Assembly (NCBI GenBank): GCA_963732585.1
Contig: CAVSZY010000004.1
Location: 1,054,001 to 1,118,000, forward strand
DNA: 64,000 bases
Source of the DNA: WLMZ01 sp963732585
GTDB taxonomy: Bacteria; Actinomycetota; Acidimicrobiia; Acidimicrobiales; Ilumatobacteraceae
Direction: 5' to 3'
The position numbers were made by a program, and so were the translations under genes. Below, piece after piece: positions 1 to 8,429 of the stretch. Numbering within the stretch: position 1 is the stretch's first letter; every line of letters begins with the position of its first letter. The notes beneath the pieces are model-generated. The model worked only from the letters and a program-made list of their open reading frames with translations, searched no databases and was not told the DNA's origin.

Positions 1-217
1 CGTCGACGCGGCTCTCACTGCGCTTTCCCAACCAGATCAGCGAAGCGAGGACGGCGAGGGGCCCACCGACGAGTGTCGGCCAGGGGCGAAGGCAACGCCA
101 CAAGCGTTTCAGCGCGTGGAGCGGATGACCCTTCGTCGCAAGGACCAAGAATCGTACGGCGTACACGAGCGCCACGCCGCCGAGGCCGAGCACCATTACC
201 AATGTTGTTACCCGCAT
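1..217 (-). CDS. Small membrane protein, 3' end off the window
   Basis: The leftward frame opens with ATG at 217 and stays open to the window edge (72 codons visible), so the C-terminus is missing. The first 25 residues form one hydrophobic helix (MRVTTLVMVLGLGG onward). After a basic stretch (HPLHALKRLWRCLR) a second hydrophobic segment follows at about residues 46-63. This looks like a small inner-membrane protein with two or more helices and a positively charged loop between the first two. I do not recognise the family. The 120 bases between this start and the next gene hold no clear signal. Confidence 0.5.
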   Translation of the reverse strand, partial: MRVTTLVMVLGLGGVALVYAVRFLVLATKGHPLHALKRLWRCLRPWPTLVGGPLAVLASLIWLGKRSESRVD

Positions 218-337
218 TGCGTGTCTCCCGCTCGAGTTCACGTGCAATCGAAACGGTAGCTCACTTGATGGGTCCAACGACCTAGATTCTTCATGCTATT
301 TGAGAATTCGACACGGGTCAGAGCAGGTCGCAGGTCC

Positions 338-1390
338 TCACCAATGCTTGAGATCGATCGGCCAACGATCGAGGACGTCGTTGCCGGAGGCGACCCACAT
401 CTCGCGGTGGAAGGCAACCGTGGGATCGATGTGCGCTGGTTGCAGGCGCACGCGGTCGCCGACCTTGAACTCGCCGACGTTGTGTGGGGCCAGGGTGGTG
501 TATTCGTCCGAGCAGAACGCCACCTCGCCATGCTCCCAACTTGGCTTGCCGTGGCCCATACCGAAGGCGCGCATTCCCGCATCGACAACGATCCACCCCG
601 TCGCGTTCTTCGACACCACCGTGGTCAGCACGGTCAGCGCGATCTGGAACGGCACCCCTAGCGACACGCAGTGCGTATCCATCAAGCAATAGGCGCCAGC
701 TTGGATCTCCGTACACCACGTATTGATGGCAAACGTCCCCGTTCCACCACCAGAAATGACGTCACCTCCGACTCGCGAGGACGCGTCCAGCAGCACCGTC
801 CTGGCAACCTCCGACTGTTCCACACGCTGGCGCTCGTCAGTGGCCACCATCAAAAGGTCTTCGTACCCCATCACCCCGCGAACGTCGAGCCCAGCAGCGC
901 GCGCCCGATCGGCGAGTCGTTGAGCTGTGTCGAGGTCGCATCCGCCGCGGCCTAAGCCAACGTCGATATCGATGAGCACGCGCTCGATGCCGCCGCCAAT
1001 TGCCGCATCGAGGATCGGATCTGAGTCGACGGCGACGGTGATGTTGGCGTCGCGGGTGTGGGCGAGCAGGCCCAATCGCTCGAGATCAAACGACTCGGTG
1101 ACCAGCAACAAATCGTCGGTCAAACCAGCGTGGACCAGGCCTTCAATCTCGCGCGGTGTCGCTGCACAAAAGCTTCGGTGCCCGCGCAGCGCAAGTTCGT
1201 GGGCCAGGGCCGTCGACTTGAACGCTTTGACGTGTGGTCGCAGTCGCGATCCGGGAAGGATCGCGTCCATCGTTGCCATGTTGGCGTCGAGAGCGGGGCG
1301 TTCCACCACCAGCGTCGGTGTCGCCAGCGACTCGATCCGAGACTGGGGTGGCTGCGGTTGCCGATTGAGATAATGGACGGTTGCGCTCAC
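338..1390 (-). CDS. D-threonine aldolase-like PLP enzyme (alanine racemase N-terminal fold)
   Basis: A 350-residue fold-type III PLP enzyme. The N-terminal barrel carries PHVKAFK (Lys55 is the expected Schiff-base lysine). The C-terminal D-serine dehydratase-like domain has DAGMRAFGMGHGKP and ends with PAHIDPTVAFH. That H-x-D pair matches the divalent-metal ligands of D-threonine aldolase; D-serine dehydratase has H-x-C at this place. It therefore probably cleaves D-threonine or another D-beta-hydroxy amino acid to glycine and an aldehyde in the cytosol, but the exact substrate is not readable. The start is GTG at 1390, which overlaps the stop of the upstream TetR gene as GTGA and suggests translational coupling. 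Longer in-frame starts would run through the TetR gene and are unlikely. Confidence 0.8.
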   Translation of the reverse strand: MSATVHYLNRQPQPPQSRIESLATPTLVVERPALDANMATMDAILPGSRLRPHVKAFKSTALAHELALRGHRSFCAATPREIEGLVHAGLTDDLLLVTESFDLERLGLLAHTRDANITVAVDSDPILDAAIGGGIERVLIDIDVGLGRGGCDLDTAQRLADRARAAGLDVRGVMGYEDLLMVATDERQRVEQSEVARTVLLDASSRVGGDVISGGGTGTFAINTWCTEIQAGAYCLMDTHCVSLGVPFQIALTVLTTVVSKNATGWIVVDAGMRAFGMGHGKPSWEHGEVAFCSDEYTTLAPHNVGEFKVGDRVRLQPAHIDPTVAFHREMWVASGNDVLDRWPIDLKHW

Positions 1391-2097
1391 CGACCCGCCA
1401 TTCCCTGCAGCGCAGCGCGCACCGTAGCCTCGATCATCGCTGAAGACTGTGTCGGGTTTTCGACGATGACCACGACGGTCTGCTTCGACGGCGTGGACGA
1501 CGCAGAACACATGTGCGCCGCCCTGACCCGATTTGTGAGGTCGTCGATCAGCGCCTCGACTGGCACGCCATTCGCCGCGGCCCGCAGGATCGAGGCACCA
1601 CCGACAATGAACATCGCCGCCAACCCGCGACAGGTGACGATTTCGCCAACGTCCGGCTTGGCGCTGAACTTCTTGGAAAACACCGCTGACATTAGTTCGA
1701 GTAGCCCTGCGTCGAGATTTCGATCGAGCGCGACGAGGTCGTCCTCGGCGTCGATCAGCGCATATCGCCGCCTCCACAAGTCCTGATCGGCTTGGCGAGA
1801 AATGACGACCTTGCGAAGGCCATCGGCTGCGGCATCAAAGGGGTCCATGGTCGCCACCACGGGATCGTTAAACAATTCGACGATGTCGCCCTTGTCGGCG
1901 AACAGCGCCATTTCCTTTGACTTGAAATGACGGAAAAAGGTGCGCTCACTCACACCGGCGATCTCGGCGATCTGCGAAACCGAACCGTCGTGGTAGCCGT
2001 GCTCTTCGAAGACCTCCAGCGCGGCGACTGCCAGACGCGCTGCCGTGGAGGTCGTGCGCCCTTTCCCAGACCGCTCTGGATGTACCGCCGCAACCAC
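1387..2097 (-). CDS. TetR-family transcriptional regulator
   Basis: A 236-residue protein with a typical TetR N-terminal helix-turn-helix at about residues 25-60 (VFEEHGYHDGSVSQIAEIAG then VSERTFFRHFKSK) and a variable helical ligand-binding domain. It is first in a two-gene leftward unit with the D-threonine-aldolase-like gene, overlapping it by 4 bases, so it probably controls that gene and itself. An almost ideal operator (two 10-base arms, 2117-2154) sits 20 bases upstream of its ATG, and the rightward gene pair starting at about 2203 shares this region. The ligand is unknown; a D-amino acid or its breakdown product is a guess from context. Confidence 0.85.
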   Translation of the reverse strand: MVAAVHPERSGKGRTTSTAARLAVAALEVFEEHGYHDGSVSQIAEIAGVSERTFFRHFKSKEMALFADKGDIVELFNDPVVATMDPFDAAADGLRKVVISRQADQDLWRRRYALIDAEDDLVALDRNLDAGLLELMSAVFSKKFSAKPDVGEIVTCRGLAAMFIVGGASILRAAANGVPVEALIDDLTNRVRAAHMCSASSTPSKQTVVVIVENPTQSSAMIEATVRAALQGMAGR

Positions 2098-2116
2098 GCA
2101 CTCATCGTGTCAGAAC

Positions 2117-2154
2117 ATGACAGTTTTCACAAGCATTATGTCCCAAACTGTCAT
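2117..2154. promoter_or_regulatory. Inverted repeat, probable TetR operator
   Basis: ATGACAGTTT at 2117-2126 and AAACTGTCAT at 2145-2154 are perfect 10-base inverted arms separated by 18 bases. The repeat lies between the divergent TetR gene (start 2097) and the rightward genes from about 2203, so binding could control both directions. The arm spacing (28 bases centre to centre) suits two half-sites or two dimers. Function is inferred from position. Confidence 0.6.
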
Positions 2155-2202
2155 CCAACTGTCCCTCGCACAGGTTGGAGGCCGTGCCTCGGTTCACCCG
2201 AG

Positions 2203-2385
2203 GTGGACACGGTGATCGATCTCAGCGCCGTGCCTCAGGCCGCGCTCGGCGATGTCGTCACCGTCGTTGGGGCTGATGGCGAGCAGTCGATCGCTGTTCA
2301 GGATGTCGCCCAGCAACTCGGCGCGCCGAGCGCGGTCTACTGGATGCTGTCGCTGGAAAGTATCCCGTACCGCTACCACCACTAA
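2203..2385 (+). pseudogene. Orphan alanine racemase C-terminal domain
   Basis: About 60 codons from GTG 2203 resemble the C-terminal beta domain of alanine racemase: VDTVIDLSAVPQAALGD, then VVTVVGADGEQSIAVQDVAQ and a final SIPYRYHH, where complete enzymes have a conserved VP-R-Y ending. The whole N-terminal PLP barrel is missing. The in-frame sequence upstream has no racemase similarity. It could be a decayed racemase remnant or a small free-standing domain. It starts beside the TetR operator and stops 18 bases before the next rightward gene, so it may be the first cistron of that unit. Confidence 0.45.
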
Positions 2386-2403
2386 GTCGCCTACGCTCGC
2401 GAG

Positions 2404-4347
2404 GTGGCCGTTCAAGATGAACCCGATCCCAGCGATTCGATAGACCCAGCGACGGAGCAACGCGAGATGTTGCTCGATGCGTTCACCATGTGGCAGGAGG
2501 AGTTCGAGCCCGCCGACGATGGCTCGACACGAGCCGACATCGAGATGTTCCTCTCTTGGCGGATCAACTACTCCACCGGCGAACTGCTGCGTTTCCGTAC
2601 CGACGACCTCGACGAGTTTCTGCTGTCGTGGTGTCCGCGCAAATGGTCGGTGGCGCCGAACTTCTGGGGGCCGCTGATCGAAGCGCTCGACGCCTACTTC
2701 CGCTTCTTGGCCGAGACGGGGCTCGGATCGATGACGGCGTCGCGCACCACCGAGGTGATCACCCACCTCCATGCGAGCTCGGCGTCGTTCCTCGACGCGA
2801 TGGCTGACCCGAGCAATTTCGGCCTCGGTAAGTCGATGATGATGGGCCCAGCGTTTGCCGGTGCCGATATCGACTTCGACGACCCCGCAAGCATCCAGGC
2901 CGCAATCGATCGTTTCAACAACTTGCCATTCGAGGAGCGCAAAGCGCTGACCGATCCGGGTTTCGAGCGATTGGCTCAGCAGCGTTCGGCGCCTGCGGAC
3001 ATGGACCTGCCACCGCTGCGGCGGCCGTCGCCGGCTGCTGTGCAACGCAGCGCACAGGACTCGCCGTTGGTCGCCAAGATCGCTGGTCTGCGCGCCCATT
3101 TGGGAGACAAGGGCAAGGGCCTGACGCAGAAGGGCAACCTGAAACTGGTCGATTGCAAGGCGCTGGTCGCTGGATTGGATACCGGTGATGCGTATGACGG
3201 CGTGATCGGCGCCAGGGTGTATCGAACCGCATCGATCGAAGACCTTCCGGGTCTGCTGTACGTGGTTGAAGCGGCGCAGGCGGCGGGCGCCGTTCGCAAG
3301 GTGAAGAACGTGCTCATGCCGATCAAGAAGTGGCCGAGCGATCCGCTCGTTGCGGCGACTCGGGCGGCGATGGCCATGTTTGAGATCGGCATGGCCTCAT
3401 GGGGTTGGTCGTCGGGTCACTATCACGACCGGGTTCGTGACACGCTCGATGGCGGCGTGCCGTTCATGCTGGCACCGGCGGTGGCGTTCGAGAGGTACTT
3501 CCTCGCCGAAGATTTGGTTCCCGTGGCGATGGGCGCTGTCCGGCAACTGCCCGGTCGGCCGCCATGGGTGGCGAATGACGAGCGGTTGCAGGCGTCGGTC
3601 GAGACCTACCTGGAACGACTCCTCGACAAGCTGGTCCTCGCCGGAATCTGCATCACCGAGGCGGATGGATTCAAAGTGACGCCGCTCGGGCGGCAGATCA
3701 TGATCGATCTGATGGCCAAAGCTGGTCTGCGCATTACCGAACTTCCGTCGGCGGCTGATCTCTCGGCGGCCGCGCTCTTGGCCTCGATTGAGGATGCCCC
3801 GACCATGCCGGTTGATGAGCTGTGGGTCGAATGGCAACCGTCATGGTCGGCAGCGGACAAGATCGAAGCGTTGGTCGCAGCGCTCGACGGGCCAACGACG
3901 GCTACCACCCGCTCGGCGACGATGATGTTGCTCGGGGTCGAGCCGGTCATCGCCGAGCCGTATGTCCGCGGCTTGCTCGACACGGTGTTCGCCAGCCATG
4001 CCGCCGCCTGGCTGTTAGCTCAGGATTTGGAACTGCCTGCTGACGCCGAAGCGGCGGCGATCGGGGTCGGCGTTGCTTGTGACTTTCTGTGGCAGATCGT
4101 CGAACACGACGGCCCCGGCGAAATGTGCCAGATGTTGACGACGATGATCGATCAAGACCTGTTGGTGATCTTCGTCGACGATCTGGCACGTTGCGATTTC
4201 GATGAGGTCGCCGACGTGCTGGCGGCGATCGGCGCCGCATTCCCCGATCGGCGAGTCGCCAAGGCCGCCAAAGGCGCGCTACACAAGTTCAAGTCTCGCC
4301 GCGGACGTCGCTCCACCGGCCCTACCGATCCTTGGTCCGGTAGCTAG
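2404..4347 (+). CDS. Conserved hypothetical protein, 647 aa
   Basis: A long soluble protein with no signal peptide or membrane segment. The N-terminal third is acidic and helix-rich. A central segment, LTQKGNLKLVDCKALVAGLD, resembles a winged-helix-like stretch found in large actinobacterial proteins of unknown function. The C-terminal 200 residues are regular helices (for example KIEALVAALDGPTTATTRSA and VIAEPYVRGLLDTVFA) that recall HEAT-type repeats, and the tail is basic (KSRRGRRS). The start is GTG at 2404; no strong ribosome site is visible. The stop overlaps the convergent gene ending at 4344. I do not recognise a function. Confidence 0.6.
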   Translation: MAVQDEPDPSDSIDPATEQREMLLDAFTMWQEEFEPADDGSTRADIEMFLSWRINYSTGELLRFRTDDLDEFLLSWCPRKWSVAPNFWGPLIEALDAYFRFLAETGLGSMTASRTTEVITHLHASSASFLDAMADPSNFGLGKSMMMGPAFAGADIDFDDPASIQAAIDRFNNLPFEERKALTDPGFERLAQQRSAPADMDLPPLRRPSPAAVQRSAQDSPLVAKIAGLRAHLGDKGKGLTQKGNLKLVDCKALVAGLDTGDAYDGVIGARVYRTASIEDLPGLLYVVEAAQAAGAVRKVKNVLMPIKKWPSDPLVAATRAAMAMFEIGMASWGWSSGHYHDRVRDTLDGGVPFMLAPAVAFERYFLAEDLVPVAMGAVRQLPGRPPWVANDERLQASVETYLERLLDKLVLAGICITEADGFKVTPLGRQIMIDLMAKAGLRITELPSAADLSAAALLASIEDAPTMPVDELWVEWQPSWSAADKIEALVAALDGPTTATTRSATMMLLGVEPVIAEPYVRGLLDTVFASHAAAWLLAQDLELPADAEAAAIGVGVACDFLWQIVEHDGPGEMCQMLTTMIDQDLLVIFVDDLARCDFDEVADVLAAIGAAFPDRRVAKAAKGALHKFKSRRGRRSTGPTDPWSGS

Positions 4348-4763
4348 CAAGGTGGGAATTTCCGTTCGAGTTCATCGAGGAAGGTGACCGCAAGCTTTTC
4401 GTAGTCGCTGATCGTGAGATCGATCGGCTCGTCGATCTCCAACCCGAGCACCGAGTTCGCCGCCTTGTACTTGATCGTCGAATTACCCGCCAGCAACGGA
4501 ATGATCGGGCCGTGACCATCGTTGCCCTGCAGCGAATCGGTGATCATCCGTACCTCGTTCAACGGGTTGCCGTCCTTGCCCTCCATGGCCCTGCCGCGAT
4601 GGGTGAAATACGAGTCGAGGGCCAGCAGCAACTGATGGACGTAACCGCGTTCGAAGTCGTTGCCATCGGCGAGGCCAAGCGCCCGGTAGGAGGCCACGTT
4701 GGCCGCAACCATCGCCCGCACGGCCTGCACATATTTCGTTGGGTAATCACTACGCATCAACAT
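4344..4763 (-). CDS. Hypothetical protein, 139 aa
   Basis: A small soluble protein beginning MLMRSDYPTKYVQAVRAMVA and ending ELERKFPPC. I chose ATG 4763 over the longer frame (4799) because GAGG lies 8 bases upstream of it. The gene converges on the 647-residue protein and their stop codons overlap. A serine/glycine loop (LLAGNSTIKYKAANSVLGLE) is the only distinctive stretch. No family is recognised and no membrane segment is seen. Confidence 0.55.
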   Translation of the reverse strand: MLMRSDYPTKYVQAVRAMVAANVASYRALGLADGNDFERGYVHQLLLALDSYFTHRGRAMEGKDGNPLNEVRMITDSLQGNDGHGPIIPLLAGNSTIKYKAANSVLGLEIDEPIDLTISDYEKLAVTFLDELERKFPPC

Positions 4764-4817
4764 GCCGCCATCCTCGCGTGTCGGCGAAGACACGGCCAAC
4801 GACTACGGTCCGATGCC

Positions 4818-5657
4818 ATGAAAGTCAACCCGCGCTACGACGGTCCGCCAATTCTCGTCGTGCCATTTCAGCCTGGGGAAGTACTGCTGGCGCTCACCCG
4901 CCAGCGGCGACGGATGTACGACATGCTGGCCGCGCTGACCGACGATCAATGGCAGGCGCAAAGTCGCTGCGCGCAGTGGAAGGTGCTCGATGTCGTCACC
5001 CACCTGTCGGGCGTCAATCCGTTCTGGGTGTACACCGTGAAGGCCGGTTTGTCGGGTCGGCCGAGTCGGGTGCTGGCCAGCTTCGACCCGGCGGCGACGC
5101 CGGCGTCGATGGTCGCCTCGGCCGGTGCAACATCACCCGCCGACGCTCTGGAAACGTTCCGGGTTACCAACGAGGCGCTGTTCGCAGTGATGGAGGGTCT
5201 CGCCGATGACGACTGGGCGCTCGCCGCCGAATGTCCTGCCGGCCACGTCACCATTGGTTGCATCGCGGCCCACGCCCTATGGGATGCCTGGGTCCATGAG
5301 CGTGACATTGCCCTCCCGCTCGGGTTGCCCGGCGCACTCGAGGCCGACGAGTTGTCCGTCTGCCTGCGATACGCGGCGACCCTTGGCCCGGCCTTGGGGC
5401 TCAACGTCGGCGGTTCGTCGAAGGGCAGCTTTGCGCTCAACGCCACCGATCCGACCGTCGAGTTCACCCTGTCGGTCGGCGAAAGCGTGGTGCTGCGCAA
5501 CGGGCTCGACCCGGCAGCGCCGACTCTGAGCGGTTCGGCTGTAGATCTTCTGGAGGCGATCAGCGTCCGCGCCCCGATGCCGAGCACCGCGCCAAGCGAA
5601 TGGCATACAGCGATCCATGGCATCGCCGCTGCGTTCGACACCCCGGGGCCGGTGTGA
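4818..5657 (+). CDS. Maleylpyruvate isomerase-family (DinB-like, mycothiol-type) protein
   Basis: A 279-residue protein of the actinobacterial TIGR03083 type. The N-terminal DinB-like helical bundle contains the usual metal-site context (WKVLDVVTHLSGVNPFW and the later AAHALWDAWVHERDI). A C-terminal domain (about residues 180-279) resembles the second domain of mycothiol-dependent maleylpyruvate isomerases. Many members have unknown substrates, so this is a family call rather than a reaction. ATG 4818 is chosen because the upstream part of the frame is antisense to the convergent gene. Its stop overlaps the GTG of the endonuclease III gene, which implies co-translation. Confidence 0.7.
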   Translation: MKVNPRYDGPPILVVPFQPGEVLLALTRQRRRMYDMLAALTDDQWQAQSRCAQWKVLDVVTHLSGVNPFWVYTVKAGLSGRPSRVLASFDPAATPASMVASAGATSPADALETFRVTNEALFAVMEGLADDDWALAAECPAGHVTIGCIAAHALWDAWVHERDIALPLGLPGALEADELSVCLRYAATLGPALGLNVGGSSKGSFALNATDPTVEFTLSVGESVVLRNGLDPAAPTLSGSAVDLLEAISVRAPMPSTAPSEWHTAIHGIAAAFDTPGPV

Positions 5658-6301
5658 GACGACAGGACAAAGCCGATCGGATTGGCGCGATGCTCGACGA
5701 TCTCTACCCCGATCCACCGGTGCCGCTCGATCATTCCAGTCCCTACACCTTGCTGGTGGCGGTGGCTCTGTCGGCCCAGACCACCGATAAGAAGGTCAAC
5801 CAGGTCACGCCACAGTTGTTCGCCCTGGCCGATACCCCAGAGAAGATGGCAGCGCTCAACCCGGAAACGATCTTGGTGCTGATCCGCGAGATCGGCCTCG
5901 CCCCGACAAAGGCCAAAAACCTGTGGACCGCGGCGAACCAGATCCTCGAGGCCGGGGGCGAGGTGATCCCCGATTGGGCCTTCCTCGAATCGCTCGCCGG
6001 GGTCGGGCACAAGACCGCCAGCGTGGTGATGTCACAAGCCTTTGGCATTCCCGCCTTCGCCGTCGACACCCATATTCACCGTCTCGCGGCACGCTGGGGT
6101 TTGTCGGACGGAACCACCGTGGAACACACCGAACGCGATCTGAAAGCGGTGTTCCCCAGCGACACCTGGAACCGGCGTCACCTGCAGATCATCTTCTTCG
6201 GCCGCGAATTCTGCCCGGCGCTGCGCCACGATCTTGCTGCCTGCCCGATCTGCAGCTGGGCGGCAACCAAGCAACGAATGCGCGCCGAGGCCAAGCGCTA
6301 G
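5654..6301 (+). CDS. nth: Endonuclease III (base-excision DNA glycosylase/AP lyase)
   Basis: The 215-residue protein is full length for the family. It has the helix-hairpin-helix LAGVGHKTAS with catalytic Lys120 and the AVDTHIHR motif with Asp138, the same numbers as in E. coli Nth. It should excise oxidised pyrimidines and nick the abasic site. The iron-sulfur loop is abnormal: only Cys187, Cys197 and Cys200 are present, the first spacing is nine residues instead of six, and the usual fourth cysteine is absent (the tail reads SWAATKQRMR). The cluster may be lost or ligated differently. GTG 5654 overlaps the upstream stop as GTGA. Confidence 0.9.
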   Translation: MRRQDKADRIGAMLDDLYPDPPVPLDHSSPYTLLVAVALSAQTTDKKVNQVTPQLFALADTPEKMAALNPETILVLIREIGLAPTKAKNLWTAANQILEAGGEVIPDWAFLESLAGVGHKTASVVMSQAFGIPAFAVDTHIHRLAARWGLSDGTTVEHTERDLKAVFPSDTWNRRHLQIIFFGREFCPALRHDLAACPICSWAATKQRMRAEAKR

Positions 6302-6317
6302 GTTTTGCCCAAAAGTT

Positions 6318-7514
6318 TCAACGAATCGCGGGAGAGCGCGGCTTGTTGATCACCGCGGCTACGTCGGCGAGGGCGTCGAGGGAATGCCCGCTGAGAAACT
6401 CATCGACCCACGGCAAGGCTGCGGCCATCCCGCCCGCCAGCGGCTGAAAGTCGGCGCGCTGCTTGCGAGGGTTGACCCACACGATCCGATGGGCCAATCG
6501 TGAGAGGCGCTCCATCTCGCGGCTGAGCAGCCGTGGGTCGCCTGCCTCCCAGCCATCGGAGACGATCACCACGATCGCGCCGCGCCCCAAGCCGCGACGG
6601 GAATGGTCGTCGTTGAACGATTTGATCGCCGCACCGATGCGCGTGCCACCAGACCAATCCGGCGCCAATGCCATCGCCCGTGACAAGGCGTGCGACGGCT
6701 GCTGCAAGGCGAGCGGGCGCGTCAAGCGATGAAGCTCCGTGGCAAAGACAAACGCCTCCGCGCCGATCGCCCGCACAGCCCCATGCAAGAGATACAGATA
6801 GGCCCGACCGTACGCTTCCATCGAACCGGAGACGTCGGCGATCAGCACAACTCGCCGCGGTCGAACCCGGCGCCGTCGGCGGACCTGATGGACTGGGTCG
6901 CCGCCGGTTCGTTGCGCGGCGCGCAACGTTGCCCGCAGATCGGCATCGCGGCCGCGGCTATGGATCCTGGTGCGGCGGCTGACGCGCAGCGGTGGGTCGA
7001 GGCGAAACGCGCCGATCATCGAGCGCAGCCGTTCCAGCTCCTCTGGCGTGCACGTTCCAAACGGTTTCGCCGACAGTCGCTGCTGCGCGCTGGCCGCGGC
7101 GAGCACCGCTTCCTGAGCTCCATCGTCGGATGCTCCCGAAATTCCCGAACCGGGCGCACCCGGCGGAGTCTCGCCATCGCAGGCATCGCCGCGGCGCTGC
7201 CGACTGGGCGGTGGCGACGCATCGGCCGGTCGGGTCGACGAGATCGGTGGATGGGGATTTCGAGCGATGTCGGCAGCGTCGAGGATCCCGCCGAACACCT
7301 GGTGGAAGACGCGATCGAAAGCCTCGAAGGCGGCGCGGTCAGTCACCAACGTCACCCGCGCCAGCCAATACAACTCGGCGGTGCGTTGCGGGCGAGCGAG
7401 AGTCAAAATCGAACCGAACGCGCCCGCAGCCTGAGGCGTTACCGCAACGCCGGCCAGATGGAGCAGGTACCCGAATCGCCCGGCGACCTCGGCGACGTCA
7501 ACGACCGGGACCAC
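6318..7514 (-). CDS. coxE: CoxE-like von Willebrand A-domain protein, CO dehydrogenase maturation
   Basis: A 398-residue VWA/CoxE-family protein. The C-terminal half has a metal-ion-dependent adhesion site, VLIADVSGSM, with further acidic positions (VSDGWEAGDP). The N-terminal part begins FGYLLHLAGVAVTPQAAGAF, and residues 100-180 form a low-complexity linker. In Oligotropha, CoxD and CoxE act together as an AAA/VWA machine that helps install the copper-sulfur part of the active site. The gene is last in the operon; GTG 7514 directly follows the coxD stop (TAG GTG), with GCGAGGG just upstream as a ribosome site. Substrate range beyond CO dehydrogenase cannot be judged. Confidence 0.85.
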   Translation of the reverse strand: MVPVVDVAEVAGRFGYLLHLAGVAVTPQAAGAFGSILTLARPQRTAELYWLARVTLVTDRAAFEAFDRVFHQVFGGILDAADIARNPHPPISSTRPADASPPPSRQRRGDACDGETPPGAPGSGISGASDDGAQEAVLAAASAQQRLSAKPFGTCTPEELERLRSMIGAFRLDPPLRVSRRTRIHSRGRDADLRATLRAAQRTGGDPVHQVRRRRRVRPRRVVLIADVSGSMEAYGRAYLYLLHGAVRAIGAEAFVFATELHRLTRPLALQQPSHALSRAMALAPDWSGGTRIGAAIKSFNDDHSRRGLGRGAIVVIVSDGWEAGDPRLLSREMERLSRLAHRIVWVNPRKQRADFQPLAGGMAAALPWVDEFLSGHSLDALADVAAVINKPRSPAIR

Positions 7515-8429
7515 CTATCCCTCGCTACCGACTGCGATCCAACCAAGCCCGCGAGCGGTTGCCTCGCCGATGTCCTCGCGATACTTCAACACCGACCCCA
7601 ACGTCAGCCCGACGCCACCAGCGTCGAGCGTGTCGATTCCCAGGGCGTCGAGGGCAGCGACCCAGGCAATCGCCTCGGCAACCCCGGGGGCTTTCTGCAG
7701 ATCCAACGAACGCAGCCGACCGAGCGCGCCGGCGACCTGCTCGGCGAGTGCCTGTCGGGTGAGCGGTGCTCGCCGCCGGATGATCGCCGTCGCCCGTGCT
7801 AGCGGCGGATAGTCGATCCAGTGATACAGGCACCGCCGCTTCAGCGCATCGTGCAGGTCCCTGGTGCGGTTCGAGGTCAGCACCACGATCGGCGGGTGCG
7901 TGGCGCGGATCAAGCCAAGCTCGGGAATCGTCACCGACGCCTCGCCGAGCATCTCCAACAGGAAGGCCTCGAACTCGTCATCGGCACGATCGATCTCGTC
8001 GATCAACAGCACGGCCGGGCGCGGACCGGGATGGCGAAGCGCCTGCAATAACGGCCGGTCGATGAGATAGTCGGTGGTGAACAGGCTTTCCTCGGTGCGC
8101 TCTCGGCCGCTGCCAGGGGCGTGGCGTTCGGCCTCTGAGAGCCGAATGGCCAACAGTTGCCGCTGGTAGTTCCATTCATAGAGGGCTTCGGCAGCGGCAA
8201 TGCCTTCGAAACACTGCAACCTGATCAACGGTGTGTCGAGCACCGCGGCAAGCGACTTCGCGGCCTCAGTTTTACCGACTCCGGCGGCACCCTCGAGCAG
8301 CAACGGCTGTGCCAGGCGAACCGCACAGAACAGCGCCGTGGCCAAACCGAGGTCGGTGAGATAGCCGACTCCGTCCAGGCTCGCGGCGAGGCTGGCGGTG
8401 TCGGGAACCAGTTCAGCGATCGATGTCAT
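7515..8429 (-). CDS. coxD: CoxD-like MoxR AAA+ ATPase, CO dehydrogenase maturation
   Basis: A 304-residue MoxR-type AAA+ ATPase with Walker A LEGAAGVGKTEAAK, Walker B VLLIDEIDRAD and sensor motifs (VLTSNRTRDLHDALKRRC, where the arginine finger region lies). In the CO-oxidising bacteria studied it is required for building the [CuSMoO2] cofactor. ATG 8429 is chosen because it lies inside the last 17 bases of the upstream coxF gene, giving tight coupling; the longer frame start at 8456 would overlap more and adds no conserved sequence. It is followed without a gap by coxE. Confidence 0.88.
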   Translation of the reverse strand: MTSIAELVPDTASLAASLDGVGYLTDLGLATALFCAVRLAQPLLLEGAAGVGKTEAAKSLAAVLDTPLIRLQCFEGIAAAEALYEWNYQRQLLAIRLSEAERHAPGSGRERTEESLFTTDYLIDRPLLQALRHPGPRPAVLLIDEIDRADDEFEAFLLEMLGEASVTIPELGLIRATHPPIVVLTSNRTRDLHDALKRRCLYHWIDYPPLARATAIIRRRAPLTRQALAEQVAGALGRLRSLDLQKAPGVAEAIAWVAALDALGIDTLDAGGVGLTLGSVLKYREDIGEATARGLGWIAVGSEG

